NCBI RefSeq assembly: GCF_015476235.1
Contig: NZ_CP064338.1
Location: 3,162,001 to 3,226,000, forward strand
Reading direction: 5' to 3'
From: Caldimonas thermodepolymerans
Lineage (GTDB): Bacteria; Pseudomonadota; Gammaproteobacteria; Burkholderiales; Burkholderiaceae_C
DNA length: 64,000 nt
This document shows positions 17,651 to 27,761 of this stretch, piece after piece. The translations under genes were made by a program, and so were the position numbers. Position 1 is the stretch's first letter. Each line of letters opens with the position of its first letter. The notes under the pieces were generated by a model, which was given only the letters and a program-made list of their open reading frames with translations, was not told the DNA's origin and made no database searches.

Positions 17651-17732
17651 GTTATCCGCGGGCGGCGCGGGTCTTTCCGGGTAAACGCCTAACCCCCGCG
17701 CCCCTCGCACGGCCGTGCCTCAAGGAACCCAA

Positions 17733-18575
17733 GTGAGCGACGAGAAGAACGACAAGGACCGCCGCGGCATCCAGAGCGTGGAAGTCGGCGGCCAGCTGCT
17801 GCGCGCGCTGGCGCACCACGGCCATCCGATGGCGCTGAAGGACCTGGCGCGCGCGGCCGGCATGGCGCCGGCCAAGGCGCACCCCTACCTGGTGAGCTTC
17901 GGCAAGCTGGGCCTGATCGAGCAGGATCCGGCCAGCGGCCGCTACGGCCTCGGGCCGCTGGCGCTGCAGCTGGGGCTGATCGCGCTGCAGCAGACCGACC
18001 CGGTGCGCATCGCCACGCCGATGATCGCGGAGCTGGCGCAGCGCCTGGGCCTGACCATCGGCATCGCGGTGTGGGGCACGCGCGGGCCGACCTTCGTGCG
18101 GCTGGAGGAGTCGCCGGCCGCGATTCACGTCAACATGCGCCACGGCACCGTGGCCTCGCTGACCGACACCGCCTCCGGGCGCCTGTTCGGCGCCTACCGG
18201 CCGGCCGACGAGGTGCGCGCGCTGTTCGAGCAAGAGCGCCTGCTCGGGAAGCTCGAGCGCCCGCGCCTCGCGCCGGGCACGCCGGCCGCGCCGGCGCCGA
18301 CCAGCTGGAAGGAGTTCGAGCGCGCGCTGGCCGAGGTGCGCCGCCACGGCATGAGCCGCACCGAGGGGGCGGTGGTCGACGGCATCAGCGCGATGTCCGC
18401 GCCGGTGTTCGACCATGCCGGGGCGATGGTGCTGGCGGTCACCGCGATCGGCCCCTCGGGCGCGCTGGACACCCAGTGGGACGGGCCGGTGGCGCAGGCG
18501 CTGCGCGAGTGCGCCGACCGCATCACGCAGCGGCTCGGCGGCCGCCCGCCGGTGCCGGTGCGCCGCGCCGCCTGA
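17733..18575 (+). CDS. IclR-family regulator of the homogentisate/TRAP operon
   Basis: 280 residues. An N-terminal winged helix-turn-helix (GIQSVEVGGQLLRALAHHG; LKDLARAAGMAPAKAHPYLV) precedes an IclR effector domain (GLTIGIAVWGTRGPTFVRLEE, GISAMSAPVFDHAGAMVLAV). GTG at 17733 is chosen because AAGGAA lies just before it; GTG at 17715 has no ribosome-binding site. It is divergent from the eight-gene aromatic operon and probably senses the aromatic acid or an intermediate. It ends 19 bases from a convergent second IclR gene. Confidence 0.9.
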   Translation: MSDEKNDKDRRGIQSVEVGGQLLRALAHHGHPMALKDLARAAGMAPAKAHPYLVSFGKLGLIEQDPASGRYGLGPLALQLGLIALQQTDPVRIATPMIAELAQRLGLTIGIAVWGTRGPTFVRLEESPAAIHVNMRHGTVASLTDTASGRLFGAYRPADEVRALFEQERLLGKLERPRLAPGTPAAPAPTSWKEFERALAEVRRHGMSRTEGAVVDGISAMSAPVFDHAGAMVLAVTAIGPSGALDTQWDGPVAQALRECADRITQRLGGRPPVPVRRAA

Positions 18576-18594
18576 GCGCGCCGCGGGCCGCGCC

Positions 18595-19416
18595 TCAGCG
18601 GCCGACCTTGCCGCCGATCATCGCGCTGATGTCGTGCGCCGCCTTCAGCAGGCGCGGCAGGAAGCGCTCCAGCATCACCACCGGCGGCGTGCGGTGCTGC
18701 TGGCCGCTGATGTTGATCGCGGCCACCACCTCGCCGGCGCGCCCGCGGATCGGCGCGGCCAGCGACACCAGCCCCTCTTCCAGCTCCTCGCCCACCAGGG
18801 CCCAGCCTTGCAGCCGCACCTGCTGGATCAGCTCCAGCAGGCGGCGCGGGTCGGTCTCGGTGCGCGGCGTGCGCGGCTGCAGGTCGCTGCGCGCCAGGCG
18901 CGCCTGCACCTCCTCGTCGGGCAGCCCGGCCAGCAGCACCCGGCCCATCGAGGTGCAGAAGGCCGGCAGCCGGCTGCCCACGCCCAGGTTGATCGCCATG
19001 ATCTTGTGCGTGGGCACGCGCAGCACGTAGACGATGTCGGTGGCGTCCAGCACCGCCGCCGAGCAGGACTCCTTGACCTCCTGCACCAGGTCTTCCATCA
19101 CCGGCTCGGCCAGGTTCCACAGCGGCAGCGAGCTCAGGTAGGCAAAGCCCAGGTCGAGGATCTTGGGCGTGAGGCGGAACAGCCGCCCCTCCGATTCCAC
19201 GTAGCCCAGGTGCTGCAGCGTGTGCAGGATGCGGCGCGCGCCGGCGCGGGTCAGTCCGGCGCGCTCGGCCACCTCGGTGATGGTCTGCGCGGGGGCTTCG
19301 GCGCTGAAGGTCCGCACCACAGCCAGCCCGCGCGCGAACGACTGCACGAAGCTGTCGCCCGGCTGCTGGCGCGGCCCGGCCGTGGCGGAAGACGGCGGAT
19401 TCGATGCTCGGGACAC
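18595..19416 (-). CDS. IclR-family regulator, PcaR/PobR type, of pcaIJF
   Basis: 273 residues. SFARGLAVVRTFSAEAP and ITEVAERAGLTRAGARRILHTL are the N-terminal DNA-binding region of the PcaR/PobR/CatR subgroup; the effector domain includes CTSMGRVLLAGLPDEEV. GTG at 19416 follows AGGGGAG. It diverges from pcaIJF across a 115-base gap that holds two GTTC-N7-GAAC palindromes. In relatives, beta-ketoadipate is the effector; the same is likely but not shown here. Confidence 0.88.
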   Translation of the reverse strand: MSRASNPPSSATAGPRQQPGDSFVQSFARGLAVVRTFSAEAPAQTITEVAERAGLTRAGARRILHTLQHLGYVESEGRLFRLTPKILDLGFAYLSSLPLWNLAEPVMEDLVQEVKESCSAAVLDATDIVYVLRVPTHKIMAINLGVGSRLPAFCTSMGRVLLAGLPDEEVQARLARSDLQPRTPRTETDPRRLLELIQQVRLQGWALVGEELEEGLVSLAAPIRGRAGEVVAAINISGQQHRTPPVVMLERFLPRLLKAAHDISAMIGGKVGR

Positions 19417-19458
19417 GGGACTCCCCTGAGGCGGCCGGCATGGCCGATGGGCTACACT

Positions 19459-19492
19459 GTTCTCATCAAGAACCAATGTTCATTATAAGAAC
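19459..19492. promoter_or_regulatory. tandem operator: two GTTC-N7-GAAC palindromes
   Basis: GTTCTCATCAAGAAC (19459-19473) and GTTCATTATAAGAAC (19478-19492) share identical outer half-sites with centres 19 bases apart, in the divergent region between the PcaR-type regulator and pcaI. The second contains TATAAG, a possible -10 for pcaI. These are the most likely binding sites of the regulator. Confidence 0.6.
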
Positions 19493-19531
19493 AATTTTCA
19501 GGATTCATCACCCCTTGTTCGAGCATCGACC

Positions 19532-20236
19532 ATGATCAACAAGATCTACCCCTCGGTCGCCGCTGCGCTTGCCGACGTGCAAGACGGCGCGACCGTGATG
19601 ATCGGCGGCTTCGGCACCGCCGGCATCCCCACCTACCTGATCGACGGGCTGATCGCCCAGGGGGCGAAGGACCTCACCATCGTCAACAACAACGCCGGCA
19701 ACGGCAACACGGGGCTGGCCGCGCTGCTGAAGACCGGGCGGGTGCGCAAGATCATCTGCTCGTTCCCGCGCCAGGTCGATTCCTACGTGTTCGACGAGCT
19801 GTACCGCAGCGGCAGGATCGAGCTGGAGCTGGTGCCGCAAGGCAACCTGGCCGAGCGCATCCGCGCCGCGGGCGCCGGCATCGGCGCCTTCTACACCCCG
19901 ACCGGCTACGGCACGACGCTTGCCGAGGGCAAGGAAACCCGCGTCATCGACGGCCGGCCCTACGTGCTCGAATACCCGATCCACGCCGACCTGGCGCTGA
20001 TCAAGGCCGAGCGCGCCGACCGCTGGGGCAACCTGACCTACCGCATGACCGCGCGCAACTTCGGCCCGATCATGGCGATGGCCGCGAAGTGCACCGTGGT
20101 CGAGGTGCCGGAGATCGTCGAGCTGGGCGGCATCGACCCCGAGGCGGTCGTGACCCCGGGCATCTTCGTGCACCGCGTGGTGCAGGTCGAGCGCACGGCC
20201 ACGCAGGCCGGCGGGTTCAGGAAGGAGGCCGCGTGA
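19532..20236 (+). CDS. pcaI: 3-oxoadipate CoA-transferase subunit A
   Basis: 234 residues, class I CoA-transferase alpha subunit. The glycine-rich GATVMIGGFGTAGIPTYLID and FYTPTGYGTTLAEGKE are typical. With PcaJ it moves CoA from succinyl-CoA to 3-oxoadipate. The gene ends within the start of pcaJ (TGATG), so the subunits are coupled. A general 3-oxoacid transferase is an alternative, but the adjoining PcaF-type thiolase favours the Pca role. Confidence 0.92.
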   Translation: MINKIYPSVAAALADVQDGATVMIGGFGTAGIPTYLIDGLIAQGAKDLTIVNNNAGNGNTGLAALLKTGRVRKIICSFPRQVDSYVFDELYRSGRIELELVPQGNLAERIRAAGAGIGAFYTPTGYGTTLAEGKETRVIDGRPYVLEYPIHADLALIKAERADRWGNLTYRMTARNFGPIMAMAAKCTVVEVPEIVELGGIDPEAVVTPGIFVHRVVQVERTATQAGGFRKEAA

Positions 20237-20877
20237 TGCAGAAGTGGACCCGCGACCAGATGGCCGCCCGCGTCGCCCGCGACATCCCCGAGGGCGCCTA
20301 CGTGAACCTCGGCATCGGCCTGCCCACGATGGTGGCCAACCACCTGCCGGCCGACCGCGAGGTGATCCTGCACAGCGAGAACGGCGTGCTGGGCATGGGC
20401 CCGGCCCCTGCGCCCGGCCAGGAGGACTACGACCTGATCAACGCCGGCAAGCAGCCGGTCACGCTGCGCCCGGGCGGCTGCTTCTTCCACCACGCCGACA
20501 GCTTCGCGATGATGCGCGGCGGCCACCTGGACGTGTGCGTGCTGGGCGCCTTCCAGGTCTCCGCCGGCGGCGACCTCGCCAACTGGCACACCGGCGCGCC
20601 CGACGCCATCCCGGCCGTGGGCGGCGCGATGGACCTGGCCATCGGCGCGAAGAAGACCTGGGTGATGATGGAGCATCTCACCAAGGGGGGCGAGAGCAAG
20701 CTGGTCGAGCGCTGCACCTACCCGCTGACCGGCATCGGCTGCGTCAGCCGCGTCTACACCGACCTCGCGGTGATCGACCTGACGCCCGAGGGCGCGCGCG
20801 TGATCGACCTCGTCGAGGGCCTGCCGTTCGACGAGCTGCAGCGGCTCACCGCGATCCCGCTCGTCGACGCGCGCTGA
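20236..20877 (+). CDS. pcaJ: 3-oxoadipate CoA-transferase subunit B
   Basis: 213 residues, the beta subunit. The catalytic glutamate lies in the SENG motif (LHSENGVLGMG), and GKQPVTLRPGGCFFHHADSF is family-typical. An AAGGAGG at 20222-20228, inside the end of pcaI, serves the ATG at 20236, which overlaps the pcaI stop by one base. It forms the active enzyme with PcaI. Confidence 0.93.
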   Translation: MQKWTRDQMAARVARDIPEGAYVNLGIGLPTMVANHLPADREVILHSENGVLGMGPAPAPGQEDYDLINAGKQPVTLRPGGCFFHHADSFAMMRGGHLDVCVLGAFQVSAGGDLANWHTGAPDAIPAVGGAMDLAIGAKKTWVMMEHLTKGGESKLVERCTYPLTGIGCVSRVYTDLAVIDLTPEGARVIDLVEGLPFDELQRLTAIPLVDAR

Positions 20878-20952
20878 CGCCCGCCCGCCGGCCGGGCCCC
20901 GTGCGGCCCGGCCCCGTTGGCCGTTTTCCCGACATCCCACCAAGGACCTGCC

Positions 20953-22155
<1,203 letters not shown>

Positions 22156-22162
22156 GGCCGCG

Positions 22163-23605
22163 CTAGCGCATGCTGGCTTCGCCCAGCTGCTCGCCGTACT
22201 CGTACAGTGCGCCGAGGATCTCCTGGGCGCGCTCGTCCTCGGCCATCGCCTCGCCCAGCTCGTCGATGCGCTCGAAGTAGGCCTGCAGCGACAGCGCCCC
22301 GCCCGCGCCCTCGTGCAAGCGCGCGTGGCAGTGCTGCAGCCAGCGCTCGCGCTCGGCGTCGCTGAGCGTCTCGGGGAAGTTGCGCGCGCGGTAGCGGAAG
22401 AACAGCTCCTCCAGCCGCTCGTCGTCGAACGACGGCGGCCGCTCGGCCAGCTGCTCGGGCGTCATGGTCCGCAGGCGCTGCAGGCGGCGCCGGTCCTCGT
22501 TGCCGATGAAGCCGCCGTAGAGGTCCTCGTCCACGTCGGCCGCCTCGGCCGGCCCGGGGCGCGCGTAGACATCCGGCCAGATGCCGGCCATCGTCGCGCC
22601 CTTGAGCGCGCAGGTCTCGGCATGGCGCAGCGCCTGCTGCACGTCGATGCCCCAGTGCGCGGCGCGCTCGGGCGTGAGCGTGCGCAGGTTGCCGATCACG
22701 ATCGGGCACTTGTTGATGTGGATGGTCTTGATCGGCAGCCGCTCGACGCCCTCGGGCAGCTCGTCGCTGCGCGTGAACAGGCGCTCGCGGATCTGCTGCG
22801 CGTTCATCGTGAACAGCTCGCCGGGGTCGTGCGCCAGGTCCCAGACGATGACCTCGTTCTTGTTGGTCGGGTGCGGCGCCAGCGGCCACACGATCGCCAG
22901 GCTGCCCCGCTCGGTGCCGTACATGCCCGAGACGTGCAGGAACGGCCGGCCCACGCCCATCTCGGCAAGCACCGCTTCCTTGCGGCGCAGGCGCAGGCAG
23001 AAGTCCCACAGGCGCGGCTGGCGGGCCTTGATCAGGCGCGCCAGCGCGATGGTGGCACGCACGTCCGACAGCGCGTCGTGCGCGGCATCGTGCACCAGCC
23101 CGTTGGCCGCGCTCAGGTGCTCCAGCTTGAACGAGGGGCGCCCGTCGCCGTTGAGCGGCCACTCGATGCCCTCGGGACGCAGCGCCCAGCAGCAGCGCAC
23201 CACGTCCAGCAGGTCCCAGCGCCCGCACTCGTTCTGCCACTCGCGCGCGTAGGGGTCGATCAGGTTGCGCCAGAACAGGTGGCGCGTCACCTCGTCGTCG
23301 AAGCGCAGCGTGTTGTAGCCCAGCCCGATCGTGCCCGGACGCGCCAGCTGGGCCTCGATCGCGGCGGCGAACTCGTGCTCCGGCAGCCCGTGCTCGAGGC
23401 AGTGCTGCGGCAGGATGCCGGTCAGCAGGCAGGACTCGGGGTCCGGCAGGTAGTCGGGCGCGGGACGGCAGTACAGCATCACCGGCACGTCGATCTCGTT
23501 GAGCTCGGCATCGGTGCGGATGCCGGCGAACTGCGCCGGGCGGTCCCGGCGCGGCACGCGGCCGAAGGTCTCGTAGTCGTGCCAGAAGAAGGAAAGCTCG
23601 CTCAT
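22163..23605 (-). CDS. sbcB: exodeoxyribonuclease I
   Basis: 480 residues, the size of Escherichia coli ExoI. The DnaQ-type exonuclease motif FFWHDYETFG opens the protein (Exo I: D and E), LGYNTLRFDDEVTRHLF and HDALSDVRATIALARLI give the later acidic and His residues, and RRRLQRLRTMTPEQL lies in the C-terminal domain. The enzyme digests single-stranded DNA 3' to 5' and serves in recombination and mismatch repair. It sits between pca blocks with no metabolic link. ATG at 23605 is close to a GAAGGAA sequence. Confidence 0.94.
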   Translation of the reverse strand: MSELSFFWHDYETFGRVPRRDRPAQFAGIRTDAELNEIDVPVMLYCRPAPDYLPDPESCLLTGILPQHCLEHGLPEHEFAAAIEAQLARPGTIGLGYNTLRFDDEVTRHLFWRNLIDPYAREWQNECGRWDLLDVVRCCWALRPEGIEWPLNGDGRPSFKLEHLSAANGLVHDAAHDALSDVRATIALARLIKARQPRLWDFCLRLRRKEAVLAEMGVGRPFLHVSGMYGTERGSLAIVWPLAPHPTNKNEVIVWDLAHDPGELFTMNAQQIRERLFTRSDELPEGVERLPIKTIHINKCPIVIGNLRTLTPERAAHWGIDVQQALRHAETCALKGATMAGIWPDVYARPGPAEAADVDEDLYGGFIGNEDRRRLQRLRTMTPEQLAERPPSFDDERLEELFFRYRARNFPETLSDAERERWLQHCHARLHEGAGGALSLQAYFERIDELGEAMAEDERAQEILGALYEYGEQLGEASMR

Positions 23606-23687
23606 GGGCCTGCACGATACCCGATGCGCGGTGGCACCGGCGCCCGCATTCCATAATCGTCCGCGGACCCCGCCCTGCGCGCCTGCC

Positions 23688-24515
23688 ATGCCCACGCTGC
23701 GACTGCCCGTGCCTGCCGACCTGCGCCCCTGGGTGCTGAACCTGCGCATCGACGAGGTGCCCGCCGGCACGCTGAACCGCTTCCCCGCCATGGTCGAGGG
23801 CCTGGTGGTGGTGATCGTCGAAGGGATCGTCGCGACGCTGCACGGCCCTGCGCTGCAGGGCCCGCGCGGCCTGCTGGCCGGCCCGCGCTCGGTGCCGATG
23901 ACCAGCCTCACGGTGCAGCGGCTGCGCACCGTGTCGGCGCTGCTGCACCCGGCAGCCGTGGCGCGGCTGGCCGGCTGCGCCGCGCAGCAGCTGCGCGACC
24001 TGCAGGTCGACCTGGCCGACCTGTGGCCCGCGGCCTGGAGCACGGCGCTGCAGCGCCTCGCGCAGGCGCGCCGCGACAGGGAGCGCGTCGCGGTCCTGCT
24101 GGACGTGCTGCGCCGGCAGCTCGCGGCCGGCGGCCCCGACACGCGGGCGCGCGCGCTCGCCCTGTACCGGCACACCGCGCTGCCACTCAGGACGGCCGCG
24201 TCGCGGCTGGGCTGGAGCGAGCGCCACACCGAGCGACTGTTCCTCGCCGAGCTGGGGCTCGCGCCCAAGCAGTTCCAGCGCGTGCAGCGCTTCGAGCAGA
24301 CGCTGCTGCGCGCGCTGCAGGCCCCGGCCATGCCGCTGGCCGAGCTGGCGGTCGCCGGCGGCTACGCCGACCAGGCCCACATGAGCCACGAGTTCCGCCG
24401 CCTGAGCGGCGAGGCGCCGGGCCAGCTGCTGCAGCGCCTGCGCGCGAACGACCCGGAACACTGGCCCATCGTCCACGGCTGGCAGTTCGCGGCATCCCCG
24501 TCACCCCGGGCCTAA
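23688..24515 (+). CDS. AraC-family transcriptional regulator
   Basis: 275 residues. The C-terminal third has two helix-turn-helix units of the AraC type (LPLRTAASRLGWSERHTERL; PLAELAVAGGYADQAHMSHE, then FRRLSGEAPGQLLQ). The N-terminal 150 residues match the usual unknown sensor (DUF6597-like) region of this subgroup only loosely. It diverges from sbcB across 82 bases and is followed by the orphan nuoB gene 90 bases on; its targets cannot be told from sequence. Confidence 0.85.
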   Translation: MPTLRLPVPADLRPWVLNLRIDEVPAGTLNRFPAMVEGLVVVIVEGIVATLHGPALQGPRGLLAGPRSVPMTSLTVQRLRTVSALLHPAAVARLAGCAAQQLRDLQVDLADLWPAAWSTALQRLAQARRDRERVAVLLDVLRRQLAAGGPDTRARALALYRHTALPLRTAASRLGWSERHTERLFLAELGLAPKQFQRVQRFEQTLLRALQAPAMPLAELAVAGGYADQAHMSHEFRRLSGEAPGQLLQRLRANDPEHWPIVHGWQFAASPSPRA

Positions 24516-24605
24516 AGGCGCGCCGCCGCGCGCATGGCGGATTCCTACAAGACCGCCGCGCGGCCGCAGGCCAGCATGGGCTTTTCGTCCGATCGTGCCT
24601 GAGCG

Positions 24606-25082
24606 ATGCGCTATCCCACCCTCGAGCGCGACGGCTATGCCCTGGCCCGGCTCGACGAGCTGGCCGCCGCCGCCCGCGCCCACAGCCTGTGGTACCTGTC
24701 CTTTGGACTCGCCTGCTGCGCCGTCGAGATGATGCATGCGGCCGGCGCGCGCTACGACATGGACCGCTTCGGCCTGATCCCGCGCGGCAGCCCGCGCCAC
24801 GCCGACCTGATGATCGTGGCCGGCACGCTGACCAACAAGATGGCACGCGCGATCCGGCAGGTCTACGACCAGATGGCCGAGCCGCGCTACGTGATCTCGA
24901 TGGGCTCGTGCGCCAACGGCGGCGGCTACTACCACTACAGCTATTCGGTGGTGCGCGGCTGCGACCGCATCATCCCGGTGGACGTCTACGTGCCCGGTTG
25001 CCCGCCCACCGCCGAGGCGCTGGTCTACGGCATCCTGCAGCTGCAGCGCAAGATCCGCGGCGAGCAGCGCATCGCGCGCTGA
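24606..25082 (+). CDS. orphan NADH-quinone oxidoreductase subunit B (NuoB paralogue)
   Basis: 158 residues. All four cysteine ligands of the N2 4Fe-4S cluster are kept: [29 protein letters not shown] and [12 protein letters not shown]. In complex I NuoB passes electrons to quinone. Here the gene stands alone with no other nuo genes, and its first 25 residues ([19 protein letters not shown]) differ from the usual start, so it is a stray paralogue, perhaps an alternative subunit or part of a hydrogenase-like or redox-sensor unit. Confidence 0.85.
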   Translation: MRYPTLERDGYALARLDELAAAARAHSLWYLSFGLACCAVEMMHAAGARYDMDRFGLIPRGSPRHADLMIVAGTLTNKMARAIRQVYDQMAEPRYVISMGSCANGGGYYHYSYSVVRGCDRIIPVDVYVPGCPPTAEALVYGILQLQRKIRGEQRIAR

Positions 25083-25092
25083 GCGAAGCGGC

Positions 25093-26298
25093 TCAGTGCG
25101 CGGCGAGGAAGTCGCGCACCAGCCGCTCGAAGGCCTCAGGCGCCTCCAGCACGCTGATGTGCGAGGCCCCGTCGATGATCTCCAGCCGCGCCCCCGGCAC
25201 GGCCTGCGCGATCGCCTCGGACATCGCCACCGGCGCGCCCACGTCCTGGGCGCCGGCGATGACCAGCGTCGGGCAGGTGATGCGCGGCAGCGCCTCGCGC
25301 CAGTCGACCTGCGAGACCGCGTGGCAGCAGGCCACGTAGCCGGCCGCGTCGGTGCGCAGCAGGCGGCCGCGCGCCCAGGCCTCGACCTCGGGATGCGCGG
25401 CGCGGAACGCCTCGGTGAAGTAGCGCCCCATCACGCCGTCGGCGATGCCGGCCAGGCCCTGCGCCTCGACGGTGGCGATGCGCTGCGCCCACAGCCCGCG
25501 CGCCGCGTCGGGGTAGTAGGACGTCGAGTTGGCCACCACCAGCGACTGCACCAGCTCGGGATGGCGCGCGGCCAGCCCCTGGCCGACCATGCCGCCCATC
25601 GACAGCCCGATCCAGACCACCGGACCGCGGCCCCATTCGCGCACCAGGCGCGCCGCGTCCTCGACCAGCTCGTCCATCGTGTACGGCCCCGGCGGCACGG
25701 CGGACTCGCCGTGGCCGCGGTGGTCGTAGCGCAGCACCTCGCAGTCGCCAGCCAGCGCGGCGGCCAGCCGGTCCCACATCTGCACGTCCAGGCCCAGCGC
25801 ATGGCTCAGCACCACCGGCCGCCCCTGCCCTTGCCGCAGCACGTGCAGCTGCGGGGCGCTGAAGGTGTGGTGGCGCGCAACGCGCTGCGCCGGCGTCAGC
25901 GGCTGCGGTGCCGGCGTGATGCCGAGCTTCGCGAGCACCTCGCCGGCCAGCTTGAACGCGGTGTTGGCCGCCGGCACGCCGCAGTAGATCACGGCCTGCA
26001 TCAGCGTCTCCTTGATCTCGTCCAGCGGCACGCCGCCCTCGACCGCGGCGCGCAGGTGCAGCTCGTACTCCTCCCAGCGGCCCTGCGCGATGGTCATGCC
26101 CAGCACCAGCAGGCGCCGGGTGCGGTGGTCCAGCCCGGGACGGCCCCAGATGTCGTGCCAGGCATAGCGGGTGATCAGCGAGACGAAGTCGGCATTGAAC
26201 GCGGTGGCATTGCCCAGCGAGCGGTCCACCCACGCGTCGCCCAGCACGGCGCGGCGGTTGCGCAGGCCACGGTCGAAGTCGTCCTGTCGGTCATCCAT
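25093..26298 (-). CDS. fused 4-carboxymuconolactone decarboxylase / 3-oxoadipate enol-lactonase (PcaC-PcaD)
   Basis: 401 residues with two domains. Residues about 1-125 are a carboxymuconolactone decarboxylase (RRLLVLGMTIAQGRWEEYEL, DEIKETLMQAVIYCGVPAAN). Residues about 145-401 are an alpha/beta hydrolase with nucleophile Ser233 in GLSMGG, Asp352 and His380. Together they turn 4-carboxymuconolactone into 3-oxoadipate. The fusion order is decarboxylase first, the reverse of the PcaL fusion I know from actinobacteria. The start overlaps the pcaB stop by eight bases and follows AGGAGA. Confidence 0.9.
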   Translation of the reverse strand: MDDRQDDFDRGLRNRRAVLGDAWVDRSLGNATAFNADFVSLITRYAWHDIWGRPGLDHRTRRLLVLGMTIAQGRWEEYELHLRAAVEGGVPLDEIKETLMQAVIYCGVPAANTAFKLAGEVLAKLGITPAPQPLTPAQRVARHHTFSAPQLHVLRQGQGRPVVLSHALGLDVQMWDRLAAALAGDCEVLRYDHRGHGESAVPPGPYTMDELVEDAARLVREWGRGPVVWIGLSMGGMVGQGLAARHPELVQSLVVANSTSYYPDAARGLWAQRIATVEAQGLAGIADGVMGRYFTEAFRAAHPEVEAWARGRLLRTDAAGYVACCHAVSQVDWREALPRITCPTLVIAGAQDVGAPVAMSEAIAQAVPGARLEIIDGASHISVLEAPEAFERLVRDFLAAH

Positions 26299-27691
26299 GT
26301 CGGGTCTCCTCCTGGGCGGCCGCGAGCGCTGCCGCCTCCTTCTTCAGTTCCGGCAACTGCTGCCGCACGATGCGCGCCGCAGGCTCGGCCGCTCGCGCCA
26401 GGTCGAACAGCATGTCGATGTCGGCCACCGTCATCGCGACCTGCAGGGCCGGGTCGGACTGCACCGCCTCGAGCGTCAGCTCGCGCAGGTGGCGCCGCTC
26501 GGCGAGCGCACGCTGCGCGAGCGCTTCGAACATCTGGTGCGCCCGCGACTTGCCGAGCGTGCGCGCCAGGCGCATCGACACCGCCTCGGCGAACACCAGG
26601 CCCTGCAGCGCGTCGATGTTCTGCCGCATGCGCGCGGCATCGATCTCCAGCCCGGCGATCGCCTCGGCCAGGGCCTTCACGGCGCCGTGCGCAGAAATGA
26701 ACAGCCCGGCCCACTCGGCCAGCTCGGCCTGCCAGTTGCCCAGGCCGCGCTCCTGCTCCTGCGGCATCGCCGCCAGCAGCGCCGCCACCCGCTGCGGCGC
26801 ACGCAGCGCCGCGGCCAGCGCGACCATCGAGGACACCGGGTTGCGCTTGTGGGGCATCGCCGAGGAGCCGCCGCGGCCGCCGCCGGAGGGTTCGGCCAGC
26901 TCGCCGATCTCGCCCTGCGCCATCGCCGACAGGTCGCGCGCGATCTTGCCCAGCGCCCCGCACAGCACGCCCACCTCGGCGCCCAGGGCGACCCAGTCGT
27001 CGCGCTGGGTGTGCCAGGCGGTGGGCGGCAGTGCCAGCTGCAGCTCGTCGGCCATGCGGCGCGCCACCGCCGGGCCGGCATCGCCCAGCACCGACAGGGT
27101 GCCCACCGCACCGCCGAACTGCAGCTTCAGCGCGCGCGCCGCCGCCTCGCGCAGCCGCGCCTGGCGACGCACCAGCGGCGCGACCCAGCCGAGCAGCTTG
27201 TAGCCCACCGTCACCACCTGGGCCGGCTGCATCAGCGTGCGCGCCAGCACCGGCGTGGCCGCATGCAGCTCGGCCAGCACCAGCAGGTCGCGCACCAGCG
27301 CCGCGAGGTCGCGCTCGACCAGCTGCAGCGCGCGGCGCGTCAGCAGCACCATCGCGGTGTCGATCACGTCCTGGCTGGTGCTGCCCCAGTGCACGTAGCC
27401 CGCCGCCTGCTGGTCGAACAGCGCGACCGTCTCGGTGAGCTTCTTCACCAGCGGGATCGCCAGGCTGCCGGCGCGGCCGCTCTGCCCGACGATAGCCGGC
27501 ACGTCATAGAGGTCGGCCTTGCAGACGCTGGTGATCGCCTGCGCCGCCGCGTGCGGCATCAGGCCTTCGGCGGCCTGGGCCCGTGCCAACGCCGCCTCGA
27601 AGTCCATCATGGCCTGGGTGACCGAGACCTCGCTGAACACCTCCAGCATCTCGGGTGTGGACAGGAAACCTTCGAACGCGAATGAGGACAT
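26291..27691 (-). CDS. pcaB: 3-carboxy-cis,cis-muconate cycloisomerase
   Basis: 466 residues of the fumarase/aspartase superfamily, with the signature GGSSAMPHKRNPVSS and YVHWGSTSQDVIDTA. It closes 3-carboxymuconate to 4-carboxymuconolactone. The start ATG at 27691 (MSSFAFEGFLS) is chosen because upstream in-frame sequence runs into the regulator gap. It is cotranscribed with the PcaC-PcaD fusion downstream and divergent from an IclR-type regulator. The dioxygenase genes pcaGH that feed it are not in the window. Confidence 0.92.
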   Translation of the reverse strand: MSSFAFEGFLSTPEMLEVFSEVSVTQAMMDFEAALARAQAAEGLMPHAAAQAITSVCKADLYDVPAIVGQSGRAGSLAIPLVKKLTETVALFDQQAAGYVHWGSTSQDVIDTAMVLLTRRALQLVERDLAALVRDLLVLAELHAATPVLARTLMQPAQVVTVGYKLLGWVAPLVRRQARLREAAARALKLQFGGAVGTLSVLGDAGPAVARRMADELQLALPPTAWHTQRDDWVALGAEVGVLCGALGKIARDLSAMAQGEIGELAEPSGGGRGGSSAMPHKRNPVSSMVALAAALRAPQRVAALLAAMPQEQERGLGNWQAELAEWAGLFISAHGAVKALAEAIAGLEIDAARMRQNIDALQGLVFAEAVSMRLARTLGKSRAHQMFEALAQRALAERRHLRELTLEAVQSDPALQVAMTVADIDMLFDLARAAEPAARIVRQQLPELKKEAAALAAAQEETRHG

Positions 27692-27761
27692 GGCGGCGGT
27701 GTCGAGGGGCGGGCCAAACGTGCACCCGGTCACGTCAGACAGGCGCACACGCGCGCGAACA

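Noticed and set aside
20089-20235. Upstream in-frame extension of pcaJ
   Set aside because: It lies within pcaI; the ATG at 20236 has an AAGGAGG and the normal TGATG coupling.
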